Notes: generated by a model from the letters alone, not told the origin. A stretch of 64,000 bases of DNA from Luteibacter sp. UNCMF331Sha3.1 (GCF_900109915.1 NZ_FOBU01000002.1:48443-112442), one strand, 5' to 3'. Positions 44,767 to 54,245 are shown, numbered from the stretch's first letter. A program made the numbers and translations.

Positions 44767-46140
44767 TCAGGCCTTGCCACGACGCAGCGCGTACCCCACG
44801 CCGAGGATCGCGAACCATACCGGGCTGGCGATCAGCGCCTTGCGCGTGTCGGCCTCCAGTGCGAGCAGTACCAGCACGAACGCGAAGAACACCAGGCACG
44901 CCCAGCACATCGCCACGCCACCGGGCATCTTGTACGCCGACACCGCGTGGAGCTCGGGACGCTTCTTCCGGTATGCCATGTAGGCCACGAGGATCAGCGA
45001 CCACACGAACATGAAGAGGATCGCCGCCAGCGTGGTCACCAGCGTGAACGCGTTGACGAGGTCGGCGTCCAGATACACGAGCATCGCGCCGCCCAGCAGG
45101 CAGATGCACGAGAAGAGCAGGCCGCGCGACGGCACGGCCGCCTTCGACAGGCGCTTGAACGCCGACGGTGCATGGTCTTCTTCGGCCAGGCCGTAGAGCA
45201 TGCGGCTGGTGGAGAAAATGCCGCTGTTGGCCGACGACGTCGCCGACGTCAGCACCACGAAGTTGATGAGGCTGGCGGCGGCGGGGATGCCGGCGAGCAC
45301 GAAGAGTTCCACGAACGGGCTCTTGCCGGGCAGCACCTGGCGCCACGGCGTCACCGACATGATCACGACCAGCGACAGCACGTAGAACAGGATGATGCGT
45401 ACCGGAATCGAGTTGATCGCCTTGGGCAGGTTGCGCTCCGGATCCGCGGTCTCGGCGGCGGTGGTGCCGACCAGTTCGATGCCGACGAAGGCGAACACGG
45501 CGATCTGGAACCCGGCGAAGAACCCGGTGATGCCCATCGGGAACATGCCGCCGTCGCTCCATAGGTTCGACAGCGCCGCCACGTGGCCATCGGGCGAGCG
45601 GAAGGCCCACGCCACCATGCCGAAGCCGGTGACGATCAACACGCAGATGGCGACGATCTTGATGAGCGCGAACCAGAATTCCAGCTCGCCGAAGAGGCGC
45701 ACGGTGGTGAGGTTGAGGCCCAGCAGCAACAGCACGCAGAGCAAGGCGGGTATCCATGGCGCGAGGCCGGGGAACCAGAACTGCGCGTACGACGCGATGG
45801 CGATCACATCCGCGATGGCGGTGATGATCCAGCAGAACCAGTAGGTCCAGCCGCAGAAGAACCCGGCCCAGGGGCCGAGCAGATCCGTCGAGAAGTCGAT
45901 GAACGACTTGTACTCGAGGTTGGAGAGCAACAGCTCGCCCATGGCGCGCATGACGAAGAACAGCATCACGCCGATGATGAGATACACCAGCAGGATCGAC
46001 GGCCCGGCGAGGCTGATCGTCTTGCCCGAGCCCATGAAGAGTCCGGTTCCGATGGCGCCGCCGATGGCGATCAGCTGCAGGTGGCGGTTCGACAGGCTTC
46101 GCCTGAGGTGCTCGGAAGAGGAATCCTGCGGATGCGACAT
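44767..46140 (-). CDS. cycA: Amino acid permease, D-serine/D-alanine/glycine transporter family
   Basis: 457 residues, 12 predicted membrane helices, APC superfamily. The N-terminal half is nearly the same as enterobacterial CycA: RHLQLIAIGGAIGTGLFMGS, GKTISLAGPSILLVYLIIG, MRAMGELLLSNLEYKSF, FCGWTYWFCW. It imports glycine, D-alanine and D-serine (and D-cycloserine in E. coli) with protons. Length matches CycA (470). Monocistronic by position, with 164 bases upstream of the Mrr gene end. Substrate assignment rests on family resemblance. Confidence 0.92.
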   Translation of the reverse strand: MSHPQDSSSEHLRRSLSNRHLQLIAIGGAIGTGLFMGSGKTISLAGPSILLVYLIIGVMLFFVMRAMGELLLSNLEYKSFIDFSTDLLGPWAGFFCGWTYWFCWIITAIADVIAIASYAQFWFPGLAPWIPALLCVLLLLGLNLTTVRLFGELEFWFALIKIVAICVLIVTGFGMVAWAFRSPDGHVAALSNLWSDGGMFPMGITGFFAGFQIAVFAFVGIELVGTTAAETADPERNLPKAINSIPVRIILFYVLSLVVIMSVTPWRQVLPGKSPFVELFVLAGIPAAASLINFVVLTSATSSANSGIFSTSRMLYGLAEEDHAPSAFKRLSKAAVPSRGLLFSCICLLGGAMLVYLDADLVNAFTLVTTLAAILFMFVWSLILVAYMAYRKKRPELHAVSAYKMPGGVAMCWACLVFFAFVLVLLALEADTRKALIASPVWFAILGVGYALRRGKA

Positions 46141-46216
46141 CGGGCGGCTCGGGGTTGGGACGGAACGGGCACCATACGGTCATGCGGCGGGCGGGGCAAT
46201 CGGTCCAGGCCGCCGC

Positions 46217-47596
46217 CTAGGTTCCGGTGGAGACGAGGGTCGGCGAGGGCGGGGCCTCGCACCCCGCCTTCGCGAACACATGCTGTGTCTGCCAGCCGGA
46301 CCAGTCCGCCACGGTGCCCACGCTGAAGCACGCGCCGTACGCATTCCGCGGCAGCTGCAGCAGTTCGCCGTCCACGATGTAGCGACGATAGACCGGCCCG
46401 ATATCGCCACCGCCGACCGCGGTGACGGCCTGCATCAGGGCCGCGCCCGGATCGTCCGGGTCGTCGGGCATGCGCGCCAGCGCATCCTGCAGCGACGCGG
46501 TACCCGAGGTCGCCTCGCGGATCCGGGCATCGAGGAGCGATGCGAAAAGCTCGCCGCGCGCCGCCGCCATGCGGCGAAGGTCTGGCGAGGTGCCGAACTC
46601 GGCGGCGACGCGGGCATTCGGCACGCGCCGGAACGGCGAATCGCCGTAGCGCACCGTCGTTTCGTCGAGCATGCGCGCGAGATCTGCCGGTTCGATCAGT
46701 GGACGGATCATCGTCATCGCACGCCAGGCCGCGAAGCCCTGCGTGTACCACGCCGTGGCGGCGTCGATGTCCGGGTCGTCATCCTGCACGGCGGCGAGGA
46801 CGAGTCGTGCGCGCTCGACACCCGGCGACATGCTGCGCGTGCGATACGACATGGCGCCCCGCGGCAGCGCGCTCGTCGACAGCGCGGCGAACGCGTCGTT
46901 CATGCCGACGAGGTTCACGGTGATGTCGTGTCGGCGTTTCGGCGGCACGATGCGCGTCACCGCGGCGGCGACCGCGTCGGCCGTCGCGGCGGTGTCGCCG
47001 CGCGACGTGTCGAGGGACGATACGCGAAGCGTCGCGCCGGTGAGTTCCCGGGTCTCGGTGACGACGCGCGTTCCGGCCATGAAACCGCTCAGCCGCACCT
47101 GTCGCATCGACTGCGTGCCCTGTATCAGCGTCGTGGATACCCGCCAGTCCGTCGGGACCGACCAACGTACCGTCGCTTTCCGTGCCTCGACATCCTCCGG
47201 CAGCGCGAATATCGACTGGCCGGCCGCGACGACCGCATCGGACCGCACCAGTACCGATTGCCACGTGTCGTATCCGATGGTGTCCGGATGGGTAGACCGG
47301 CGGGGTCGCCAGGTGAGTGTCACGACATCGCCGGGTGCCGCGTGCACCACCCAACGCCCCGGCGCGGAGGTGTCGACGCGGCCACGATCCACACGGATGT
47401 CGTCGGCACCGGGCCACGGGGCGGCCAGCGCGAGGGAGCCGGTGTCGTCGATGGTTGTGGATGCGCGGACGTCGACCACGCCGTCGGCGTGTACCGCGAT
47501 GTCGTAGTGGATCGGCGGTGCGTCGCGCGCGGACGCCGGCGCGGCGATGGCGATGGCGATGGCGACGAGGATGGTGCGGATCGAGTGGCCTGCCAT
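46217..47596 (-). CDS. Exported protein resembling an M61 peptidase that has lost its zinc site
   Basis: 459 residues; AAGGAG 7 bases before the ATG; signal peptide SIRTILVAIAIAIAAPASA. Beta-rich N-terminal half (IHYDIAVHADGVVDVRASTT), then an alpha-helical part in which TAWYTQGFAAWRAMTMIR and DETTVRYGDSPFRRVPNARV line up with the conserved WFTEGFTDYYA and SPVRNAPN region of M61 glycyl aminopeptidases. The zinc motif HExxH that should lie just before is absent, as is a PDZ domain. Probably a non-catalytic relative; the family call is tentative. Confidence 0.7.
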   Translation of the reverse strand: MAGHSIRTILVAIAIAIAAPASARDAPPIHYDIAVHADGVVDVRASTTIDDTGSLALAAPWPGADDIRVDRGRVDTSAPGRWVVHAAPGDVVTLTWRPRRSTHPDTIGYDTWQSVLVRSDAVVAAGQSIFALPEDVEARKATVRWSVPTDWRVSTTLIQGTQSMRQVRLSGFMAGTRVVTETRELTGATLRVSSLDTSRGDTAATADAVAAAVTRIVPPKRRHDITVNLVGMNDAFAALSTSALPRGAMSYRTRSMSPGVERARLVLAAVQDDDPDIDAATAWYTQGFAAWRAMTMIRPLIEPADLARMLDETTVRYGDSPFRRVPNARVAAEFGTSPDLRRMAAARGELFASLLDARIREATSGTASLQDALARMPDDPDDPGAALMQAVTAVGGGDIGPVYRRYIVDGELLQLPRNAYGACFSVGTVADWSGWQTQHVFAKAGCEAPPSPTLVSTGT

Positions 47597-47659
47597 AGCG
47601 GAGCTCCTTGCGATGGTCCCGCCCGCTGCAATTCGCAGGCCAGCCCGTCACACCGTTCC

Positions 47660-47883
47660 GTGGGAGCGGCCTTGGCCGCGATGGGTCCGCGGCAAGCATC
47701 CATCGCCAGCAGGCTGGCTCCCACCGGGCCCGCCGCTGTGGGAGCGGCTTTGGCCGCGATGGGATTTGCGGCAAGCACCCATCGCCAGCAGGCTGGCTCC
47801 CACCGGGGGCGCCGCTGTGGGAGCGGCCTTGGCCGCGATGGGGTCCGCGGCAGGCTCCCATCGCCAGCAACCTGCAGGTTCGG
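47660..47883. repeat. Tandem array of three REP pairs
   Basis: Three units at 47660, 47738 and 47817 (spacing 78-79 bases), each a type-B REP in plus orientation (GTGGGAGCGGCCTTGGCCGC) followed, about 22 bases on, by a type-A REP in minus orientation. The type-A of the third unit is degenerate (CGCCAGCAACCTGCAGG). It lies between the divergent genes at 47596 and 47957 and so occupies their promoter region. Confidence 0.92.
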
Positions 47884-47956
47884 GTGTCCACGGACGGTTC
47901 GCGGACATGTCGGACACGGGTAGTATCCGGAGCGACTACCCGACTGGACCATCCAC

Positions 47957-48340
47957 ATGATCGACGCCGCCCGTCAGGCCCTCATCGAGCAATATATCGA
48001 GGCGTATAACCGCCTCGACATCGAGGGCATGCTCGCCGTGCTCACGGACGACGTTCGCTTCGAGCACCACGCCGGCGGGGATCTGAGCGTGGCGACGGAC
48101 GGCAAGGCCGAGTTCGAGAAGCTCGCCCGTGTTGGCGCCGCCTTGTTCGCGTCGCGCCGTCAGACGATCGAAGAGCTCCACGAGGAGGGCGACGAGGTCA
48201 TGGCGATCGTCGCGTTCCACGGTGAAATCGCCGAGGACATCCCGGACGGCCCGGGTGCCGGCACCGTCATCGAAATGGATGGGACGTCGACGTTCCGTTT
48301 CGCCGAAAACCGGATCAGCCAGGTAGTCGACCGCGCCTGA
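47957..48340 (+). CDS. SnoaL/NTF2-like protein
   Basis: 127 residues with the NTF2 alpha+beta cone: IEQYIEAYNRLDIEGMLAVL, DDVRFEHHAGG, FHGEIAEDIPDG and FRFAENRISQVVDRA. Such proteins can be isomerases, cyclases or ligand binders; no catalytic set stands out. Ribosome site weak. Convergent with the response-regulator gene 6 bases away. Confidence 0.88.
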   Translation: MIDAARQALIEQYIEAYNRLDIEGMLAVLTDDVRFEHHAGGDLSVATDGKAEFEKLARVGAALFASRRQTIEELHEEGDEVMAIVAFHGEIAEDIPDGPGAGTVIEMDGTSTFRFAENRISQVVDRA

Positions 48341-48346
48341 AGTCCG

Positions 48347-48700
48347 TCAGGCGGCGAGCGCGGCGATGGCGTGCAGCAGCGATTTCCGGTCGTACGGCTT
48401 GGCCAGATAGCGCATGGGATCCTTCACCCAGTCGTGCTGCTCCTTCGCCTCGCCGGAGGTCACGAGCACCGGCATGTCGCTGTGGCGCGTCGCCAGCTCC
48501 TGGCCGGAGATCGTCCCGGGCATGCGGATATCGGTGAACAGCACGTCGGCCTTGCCGGTGGCGAGCCATTTCTCGGCTTCGTCGGCGTTGCGCGCGGTGT
48601 GCACGGTATAGCCTTCCATGTCGAGAATCATCTCGGACAGGTCGCGGATCGAATCGTCGTCTTCGACGAGGAGCACGACCTTGTTTTGTGCGGCGGACAT
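48347..48700 (-). CDS. CheY-like single-domain response regulator
   Basis: 117 residues, receiver domain only. Acidic pocket VEDDDS (residues 12-17), phospho-acceptor Asp57 in VLFTDIRMPG, Thr/Ser in VLVTSGEA and Lys in YLAKPYD. It lacks an output domain and so acts by protein contact or in a phosphorelay. It is divergent from the rsbR-rsbS-rsbT operon, which ends in two histidine kinases, and is a good candidate for their phosphate acceptor. Confidence 0.9.
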   Translation of the reverse strand: MSAAQNKVVLLVEDDDSIRDLSEMILDMEGYTVHTARNADEAEKWLATGKADVLFTDIRMPGTISGQELATRHSDMPVLVTSGEAKEQHDWVKDPMRYLAKPYDRKSLLHAIAALAA

Positions 48701-48845
48701 GGGCGTGGCTCGGACCTGTGGAGGGTGATATCACGTGACGGATTAGCGGTTTCGGCGTGAACACGATGTCAACGCGTTCGACGACGTACGCACTATTCCA
48801 TTGTGTGAAGGCAGCCTCCATCATAGCGTTTTCGAGGGGGTAACC

Positions 48846-49703
48846 ATGTCCGCACTGTCGCAACGCACGATCGATGTGATCCGCAAGAACGAAGGACCGC
48901 TCCTCGCGAGCTGGCACGCCAACCTCGACGCGAGTGGCGCCGCGCGCGACTCCCGCATCAGCCAGGCCGAGTTCGAATCGCAGACGAAGGAATTCCTCCG
49001 CGTGCTCGCCGCAGGCGCCGCCATGGGCGACGTCAACGGCATGGCCGGCAACGAGTGGAGCGAGGCACGCACGTTCCTGGAGCGTCTTTCGCGCAGCCGC
49101 GCCCTGCAGGGCTTCGACTCCCAGCACACGGCGAACTTCATCTTTTCGCTGAAGCATCCGCTGTTCGAGCTGCTCCAGGCCGAGTACGGCAAGGATCCAG
49201 CGGACTTCGCCAGCCAGGTCTGGGCCGTTTCCGAGCTGCTCGACGGCCTCGGTCTGCACACGGTCCGCACCTTCCAGAAGTCCCGCGAGGAAGTCATCGC
49301 CCGCCAGCAGGAAGAACTGCTCGAGCTGTCGACCCCCGTCGTGAAGCTCTGGGATGGCGTGCTGGCGCTGCCGATGATCGGCACACTCGACTCGCAGCGC
49401 ACCCAGGTGGTGATGGAATCGCTGCTCCAGCGCATCGTCGAGACCGGCGCCGAGATCGCCATCATCGACATCACCGGCGTGCCCACCGTGGATACGCTCG
49501 TGGCGCAGCACCTGCTGAAGACGGTCACGGCCATCCGCCTGATGGGCGCCGACGCGATCATCTCGGGCGTGCGTCCGCAGATCGCGCAGACCATCGTCCA
49601 CCTCGGCCTCGACCTGCAGGGCATCGTCACGAAGGCGAACCTCGCCGACGCGCTCGCGGTGGCGCTGAAGCGTTCGGGTTTCGTCGTCACCAAGGGCGCC
49701 TGA
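48846..49703 (+). CDS. rsbR: RsbR-type stressosome co-antagonist (N-terminal sensor plus STAS)
   Basis: 285 residues; ATG at 48846 behind GAGGGGG. Residues about 1-160 form an RsbRD-type helical sensor (IRKNEGPLLASWHANL, FLRVLAAGA); residues about 165-280 are a STAS domain (VVKLWDGVLALPMIGTLDSQRT, IIDITGVPTVDTLVAQHLLKT). The Thr in PTVDT corresponds to the residue phosphorylated by RsbT in Bacillus. It starts a six-gene operon. With RsbS it should form the stressosome shell that senses an unknown signal in the cytosol. Confidence 0.9.
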   Translation: MSALSQRTIDVIRKNEGPLLASWHANLDASGAARDSRISQAEFESQTKEFLRVLAAGAAMGDVNGMAGNEWSEARTFLERLSRSRALQGFDSQHTANFIFSLKHPLFELLQAEYGKDPADFASQVWAVSELLDGLGLHTVRTFQKSREEVIARQQEELLELSTPVVKLWDGVLALPMIGTLDSQRTQVVMESLLQRIVETGAEIAIIDITGVPTVDTLVAQHLLKTVTAIRLMGADAIISGVRPQIAQTIVHLGLDLQGIVTKANLADALAVALKRSGFVVTKGA

Positions 49704-49708
49704 CGCCC

Positions 49709-50071
49709 ATGGAGCGCATTCCCATTCTCCGGATGGGCGAGTTCCTGCTCGTCACCATCCAGGTCGACATGCACGACCAGCTCGCCATGACGCTGCAGGA
49801 CGACCTCTCCGAGCGCATCAGCGGCACGGGCGCGCGCGGCGTGCTGATCGACATCTCGGCGCTCGACATCGTCGACTCCTTCATCGGCCGGATGATCGCC
49901 ACGATCTCCGGGCTCTCCAAGATCATGGATGCCGAAACCGTCGTGGTCGGCATGCAGCCCGCCGTGGCCATCACGCTGGTGGAGCTGGGTCTGACCTTGC
50001 CCGGCGTGATCACGGCGCTCGACGTGGAGCGCGGCATGCGGTTGCTGCGCGACCGCCTGCAATCGCGATGA
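49709..50071 (+). CDS. rsbS: RsbS-type STAS antagonist
   Basis: 120 residues, single STAS domain: IPILRMGEFLLVTIQVDM at the start and IDISALDIVDSFIGRMIATI, where Ser57 matches the Ser of Bacillus RsbS phosphorylated by RsbT. It would hold RsbT in the stressosome until phosphorylated. Begins 5 bases after rsbR and overlaps rsbT by four bases (ATGA), showing translational coupling. Confidence 0.92.
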   Translation: MERIPILRMGEFLLVTIQVDMHDQLAMTLQDDLSERISGTGARGVLIDISALDIVDSFIGRMIATISGLSKIMDAETVVVGMQPAVAITLVELGLTLPGVITALDVERGMRLLRDRLQSR

Positions 50072-50472
50072 GTACGCTCCGGCAAGGCAGCCAGGCGGTG
50101 GCGATCGAGCAGGACGTCGTGCTCGCCCGCCAGACCGCGCGCAAGCTGTCGATCGAGTGCGGCCTGCGCCTCGTCGACCAGACCAAGCTGATCACCGCCG
50201 CGAGCGAACTCGCGCGCAACGCGGTCATCTACGGCGGCGGCGGGCACATGGACTGGGAGCTACTGGAAGACGGTGCGCGGCGTGGCCTGCGCCTGATTTT
50301 CCGTGACGACGGTCCGGGCATCCCCGATGTGAAACTCGCCATGACCGATGGCTGGACCTCCGGCGGTGGCCTCGGCCTCGGCCTGACGGGTGCGCGGCGC
50401 CTCGTGGACGAGTTCTCGCTGGAGAGCGCGCCAGGCGCCGGTACGCGCGTGACGATCTGCAAATGGACGTGA
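50068..50472 (+). CDS. rsbT: RsbT-type switch serine/threonine kinase
   Basis: 134 residues, GHKL-fold kinase: N-box ASELARNAVIYGGGG, G1 RDDGPGIPD, G2 GGGLGLGLTGARRL. On stress it phosphorylates RsbR and RsbS, leaves the complex and activates a downstream partner. Here the usual partner, the phosphatase RsbU, is missing; the next genes are an RsbX-like phosphatase and histidine kinases. Start overlaps rsbS; end overlaps the next gene by 10 bases. Confidence 0.92.
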   Translation: MSTLRQGSQAVAIEQDVVLARQTARKLSIECGLRLVDQTKLITAASELARNAVIYGGGGHMDWELLEDGARRGLRLIFRDDGPGIPDVKLAMTDGWTSGGGLGLGLTGARRLVDEFSLESAPGAGTRVTICKWT

Positions 50473-51476
50473 CCTACCTCGGCGAACCGACCCGCATCGT
50501 CGCCATCGAAGACGCCACGCAGATCGGCCACGCACGTCGCCTCGCACAGCTCGCCGCCACCGGCGCCGGCTTCGATGTCACGGACGCGGGCCGCGTGGCA
50601 CTGGTCGCGACGGAGCTCTCCACGAACGTGCTGAAACATGCGCGTAGCGGCGAGATCCACATCGCCGTGGTACAGGGCAAGGGTGCCTTCGGTGTCGAAG
50701 TCACCGCGGTCGATCGCGGCCCCGGCTTCAATCTCGCGGATTGCCTGCCCGACGGATTCTCCACCGGCGGCACCCGCGGCGAAGGCCTCGGCGCGGTGAA
50801 GCGACAGAGCGACGTGATGGACATCTATTCCGACCATCGCGGGTCGGTCGTGATGTCGCGCGTGTATCCGAAGGGTTCCGGCCGCGTCGACATCCGCTTC
50901 GGCGCGACGCAGCAGCGGATGCGCGACGAGACGGTCTGTGGCGATGGCTGGGGCCTCGGACTCAGCGGCGACAAGGCGTCGTTGCTGCTGATCGATGGCC
51001 TCGGTCACGGCGTTCCGGCCCATGAAGCCGCGGCCGCCGGCCTTGCCGTATTCCGCGATCATGCGTTCGAGGAACCGGTGACGCTCATGGCATCGCTCAA
51101 CGCGGGGATGACGGGAACGCGGGGCGGCGCCGCCGCCGTGGCGCAGTACGACGGCGCCACGGGCGTCCTTCGTTATTCGGGCATCGGCAACATCGCCGGT
51201 GGCCTGATCACGCTCGAGGGCTCGCGTGGTCTCGCCTCGCATCCCGGCATCGTCGGTCTGCAGGCGCGTCGTGCGCAGTCGTTCGATTTCCCGGCGTCGC
51301 GCGACAAGCTGCTCGTGATGTACAGCGACGGCCTGCAATCGCGGTGGAACCTCAAGGAATACCCCGGCCTCGCCATTCGCCATCCGGCGGTCGTCACCGC
51401 GCTGCTGTTCCGCGATTTCAACCGCGAACGCGACGACATCACCCTTCTCGCCATGACCCTCGGAAGCGGCCTATGA
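50463..51476 (+). CDS. RsbX-like protein: GHKL ATPase-like domain plus PP2C/SpoIIE phosphatase domain
   Basis: 337 residues. Residues about 1-135: anti-sigma-kinase-like GHKL domain (LVATELSTNVLKHARSGE, AVDRGPGF, TRGEGLGAVKRQ). Residues about 140-337: PP2C-type domain of the RsbX/SpoIIE kind with metal-site acids in GDKASLLLIDGLGHG, YSGIGNIAG and ERDDITLLAM. It probably dephosphorylates RsbR/RsbS to reset the stressosome, with a second kinase-like domain fused on. Overlaps genes on both sides (10 bases with rsbT, 4 with the kinase). Confidence 0.9.
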   Translation: MDVTYLGEPTRIVAIEDATQIGHARRLAQLAATGAGFDVTDAGRVALVATELSTNVLKHARSGEIHIAVVQGKGAFGVEVTAVDRGPGFNLADCLPDGFSTGGTRGEGLGAVKRQSDVMDIYSDHRGSVVMSRVYPKGSGRVDIRFGATQQRMRDETVCGDGWGLGLSGDKASLLLIDGLGHGVPAHEAAAAGLAVFRDHAFEEPVTLMASLNAGMTGTRGGAAAVAQYDGATGVLRYSGIGNIAGGLITLEGSRGLASHPGIVGLQARRAQSFDFPASRDKLLVMYSDGLQSRWNLKEYPGLAIRHPAVVTALLFRDFNRERDDITLLAMTLGSGL

Positions 51477-52324
51477 GCGGCAACGACGACATCGCACGGA
51501 TCGCCGCGGAGAACGAGGCGCTGCGGGCCGAGCTGGAAGAGACCAATCAGGGCGTGCTCGCCCTGTACGCCGAGCTCGACAAGCAGGCGGAGCAGCTGCG
51601 CCAGGCATCCGAGCTGAAGAGCCGTTTCCTCTCGTACATGAGCCACGAATTCCGCACGCCGCTCGGGTCCATCCTCAGCATCGCGCGGCTCATGAGCGAC
51701 GGGATGGACGGCCCGCTGAACCCCGAGCAGCAGCGGCAGGTGTCGTTCGTGGCGACCGCCGCGCGCGAGCTGAGCGACATGGTGGACGACCTGCTCGATC
51801 TCGCGAAGATCGAGGCGGGACGCATCACCATCTCGCCCGCGTGGTTCGAGCTGATGGATCTCTTCACCGCGCTTCGCGGTACGTTCCGGCCGATCGTGGA
51901 TGCCACGGAAGCCGACCTGATCTTCGAAGATCCGGAGAACATGCCGAAGCTGTATACCGACGACAAGAAGCTTTCGCAGATCCTGCGCAACTTCATTTCG
52001 AACGCGCTGAAGTTCACGCCGCGCGGCGAAGTGCGGGTGTCGGCCCACCTCGAAGGCGACGGACGCGTGCGCTTCGCCGTCAGCGATACGGGGATCGGCA
52101 TCCCCGACGACATGCTGCCCTCGCTGTTCGAGGATTTCACGCAGGTAGATTCGCCGTTGCAGAAGCGGCTGCGTGGCACGGGCCTCGGCCTGTCGATCTG
52201 CCGCCAGTTCGCCCACCTCCTCGGGGGCGAGGTCGGCGTCACCAGCGTTCCCGGCAAGGGTTCCGTCTTCCACGTGGTGCTGCCCCTCACCTTGACGGCC
52301 GAGGTGCCCGATGCCACGCCATAA
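51473..52324 (+). CDS. Soluble sensor histidine kinase of the Rsb module
   Basis: 283 residues, no membrane segment. A short coiled coil (residues 8-50) leads directly into HisKA with His58 in FLSYMSHEFRTPLGSILS, then HATPase_c: N-box NFISNALKFTPRG, G1 VSDTGIGIPD, G2 GTGLGLSICRQFAHLLGG. With no sensor domain its input is probably RsbT or the RsbX-like protein. Start ATG overlaps the previous stop (ATGA), and its end overlaps the next gene by 14 bases. Confidence 0.92.
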   Translation: MSGNDDIARIAAENEALRAELEETNQGVLALYAELDKQAEQLRQASELKSRFLSYMSHEFRTPLGSILSIARLMSDGMDGPLNPEQQRQVSFVATAARELSDMVDDLLDLAKIEAGRITISPAWFELMDLFTALRGTFRPIVDATEADLIFEDPENMPKLYTDDKKLSQILRNFISNALKFTPRGEVRVSAHLEGDGRVRFAVSDTGIGIPDDMLPSLFEDFTQVDSPLQKRLRGTGLGLSICRQFAHLLGGEVGVTSVPGKGSVFHVVLPLTLTAEVPDATP

Positions 52325-54245
52325 CCGCCTGCTGATCGTCGACGACAACGCCGCGACGCGTTACGCGATGCGCCGTGTCGTGGAGCGTGCGGGTTACGAC
52401 GCGCGCGAGGCGGGTACTGGTGCGGAAGGCGAAGCCTTGCTCGCCGACATCGATTTCGCGGCGGTGATCCTCGATGTGAACCTGCCCGACATGAGCGGCT
52501 TCGACATCGTGCGCAAGCTGCGCGCGGCGCCGGAGACGATGCTGCTCCCCGTGATCCACGTGTCCGCCGCGTCGATCGACACCGGCGATCTGATCACCGG
52601 CCTCGACAACGGCGCGGATGCCTACCTGATCCACCCGGTGGATCCGGACGTGCTGCTGGCGACGCTGCGCACGCTGATGCGCGTGCGCGATACGGAAGAC
52701 GAACTCCGTGCGGCCGAGGCGCGCTTCCGCGAGATCTTCACCAACATCGCGGCACCGATCGCCGTGGTCGACGGTGGGCTCGACATCCTCGACTCCAACG
52801 AAGCATTCGATCGCATGCTGCGCGACGCGGGTTGCGAAGGCCAGCTGAAGGCATGCTTCGAGCCAGGGCAGGGCGAAGCGCTGGCGCAGATGCGCGCGCA
52901 CCTGGAAGCCAACCAGCGCTGGCGCGGCGTGCTGTGCATGCGCTCGCGCTCCGGCGTGCGCGAAACGGAGTGGCGCGTATCGCCTTACCGCGCGGAAGGC
53001 GGGCTCGTGTTCGTGGAGGACGTCACCGAGCAGCGGCGCCGCGAGCGCGAGCAGCTGCAGCGCATCGACACCGCGCACAGCCGCCTCGCGATCGAGATCG
53101 CCGAGCGCGAACGCACGGAGTCGCAGCTCTTGCAGGCGCAGAAGATGGACGCGCTCGGCAAGCTCACGGGTGGCATCGCGCACGATTTCAACAACCTGCT
53201 CACCAGCATCATCACCGGCATCGACCTGATCAACCGCCAGGTGGAAGCCGGTCGGCTCGACAAGGTCCAGCGCTTCGGCGACGCCGTGCTCGGTTCGGCG
53301 CGCCGGGCCGCGGCGCTCACGCATCGCCTGCTCGCGTTCGCGCGGCAGCAGCCGCTCGATACGAAGGCGACCGACGTCAACGCCACGGTGCACTCGCTGG
53401 AAGACATGCTGCGTCGCACGCTGAGCGAGCGCATCCTGCTGGAACTCGAACTGTCGACATCGCCGGTCGTCGCGCAGGTGGACATGAACCAGCTCGAGAA
53501 CGCGGTGATCAACCTCGTCATCAACGCGCGCGATGCGATGCCCGACGGCGGCACCATCCGCGTCACGACGGGCTTGCAGCGACTGGCCGGCGACGTGTCG
53601 CTGCCCGACGGCGATTACGTGCATGTCACGGTCACCGATTCCGGGTCGGGTATCGCGCCGGAGATCCTGGAGAAAGTGTTCGAGCCGTTCTTCACCACCA
53701 AGCCGCTCGGCCAGGGCACCGGCCTGGGGTTGTCGATGATCTACGGCTTCGCCCGACAGTCCGGTGGCGAAGCACGCATCCGCAGCACGGTCGGCCAGGG
53801 CACGTCGGTGTCGCTGGTGCTGCCGGCCAGCGAAGGCGAGATCGCGATGACGGCGGTGAAGGAGGGTCCGATCGCCGGTGGTCGCGGCGAACGTATCCTC
53901 GTCGTGGAAGACACCGAATCCCTGCGCCTGTTCGTCGTGGAGATGCTCCGCGGGTCGGGTTACGTCTGCGTCGATACGGGCGACACGGATCTCGCCCTGT
54001 CGATGCTGCGGGGCGACGATGAGTTCGACCTTCTGCTGACCGACATCGGCATGCCCGGGCTCGACGGCCGCGAGCTGGCCGAGGCGGCGCGTGCGTGGCG
54101 TCCGGCGCTGCCGGTGCTGTTCATGACAGGCTATGCGGAAAACGCGACCGAGCGGTCGCGTTTCCTGAGTCGTGACATGGATCTGATCGCTAAGCCATTC
54201 GAGGTCGACGATCTTCTCGCGCGCGTGCGCCAGATGCTCGATTAG
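52311..54245 (+). CDS. Hybrid histidine kinase: receiver - PAS - HisKA - HATPase - receiver
   Basis: 644 residues. Receiver 1 (about 5-120: [31 protein letters not shown]), PAS (about 130-245: [19 protein letters not shown]), HisKA with His in [17 protein letters not shown], HATPase ([43 protein letters not shown]), receiver 2 (about 530-644: [30 protein letters not shown]). HisKA of the HDFNN type. Receiver 1 may take phosphate from the upstream kinase. Last gene of the operon; its stop overlaps the convergent oxidoreductase stop by 4 bases. Confidence 0.92.
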   Translation: MPRHNRLLIVDDNAATRYAMRRVVERAGYDAREAGTGAEGEALLADIDFAAVILDVNLPDMSGFDIVRKLRAAPETMLLPVIHVSAASIDTGDLITGLDNGADAYLIHPVDPDVLLATLRTLMRVRDTEDELRAAEARFREIFTNIAAPIAVVDGGLDILDSNEAFDRMLRDAGCEGQLKACFEPGQGEALAQMRAHLEANQRWRGVLCMRSRSGVRETEWRVSPYRAEGGLVFVEDVTEQRRREREQLQRIDTAHSRLAIEIAERERTESQLLQAQKMDALGKLTGGIAHDFNNLLTSIITGIDLINRQVEAGRLDKVQRFGDAVLGSARRAAALTHRLLAFARQQPLDTKATDVNATVHSLEDMLRRTLSERILLELELSTSPVVAQVDMNQLENAVINLVINARDAMPDGGTIRVTTGLQRLAGDVSLPDGDYVHVTVTDSGSGIAPEILEKVFEPFFTTKPLGQGTGLGLSMIYGFARQSGGEARIRSTVGQGTSVSLVLPASEGEIAMTAVKEGPIAGGRGERILVVEDTESLRLFVVEMLRGSGYVCVDTGDTDLALSMLRGDDEFDLLLTDIGMPGLDGRELAEAARAWRPALPVLFMTGYAENATERSRFLSRDMDLIAKPFEVDDLLARVRQMLD

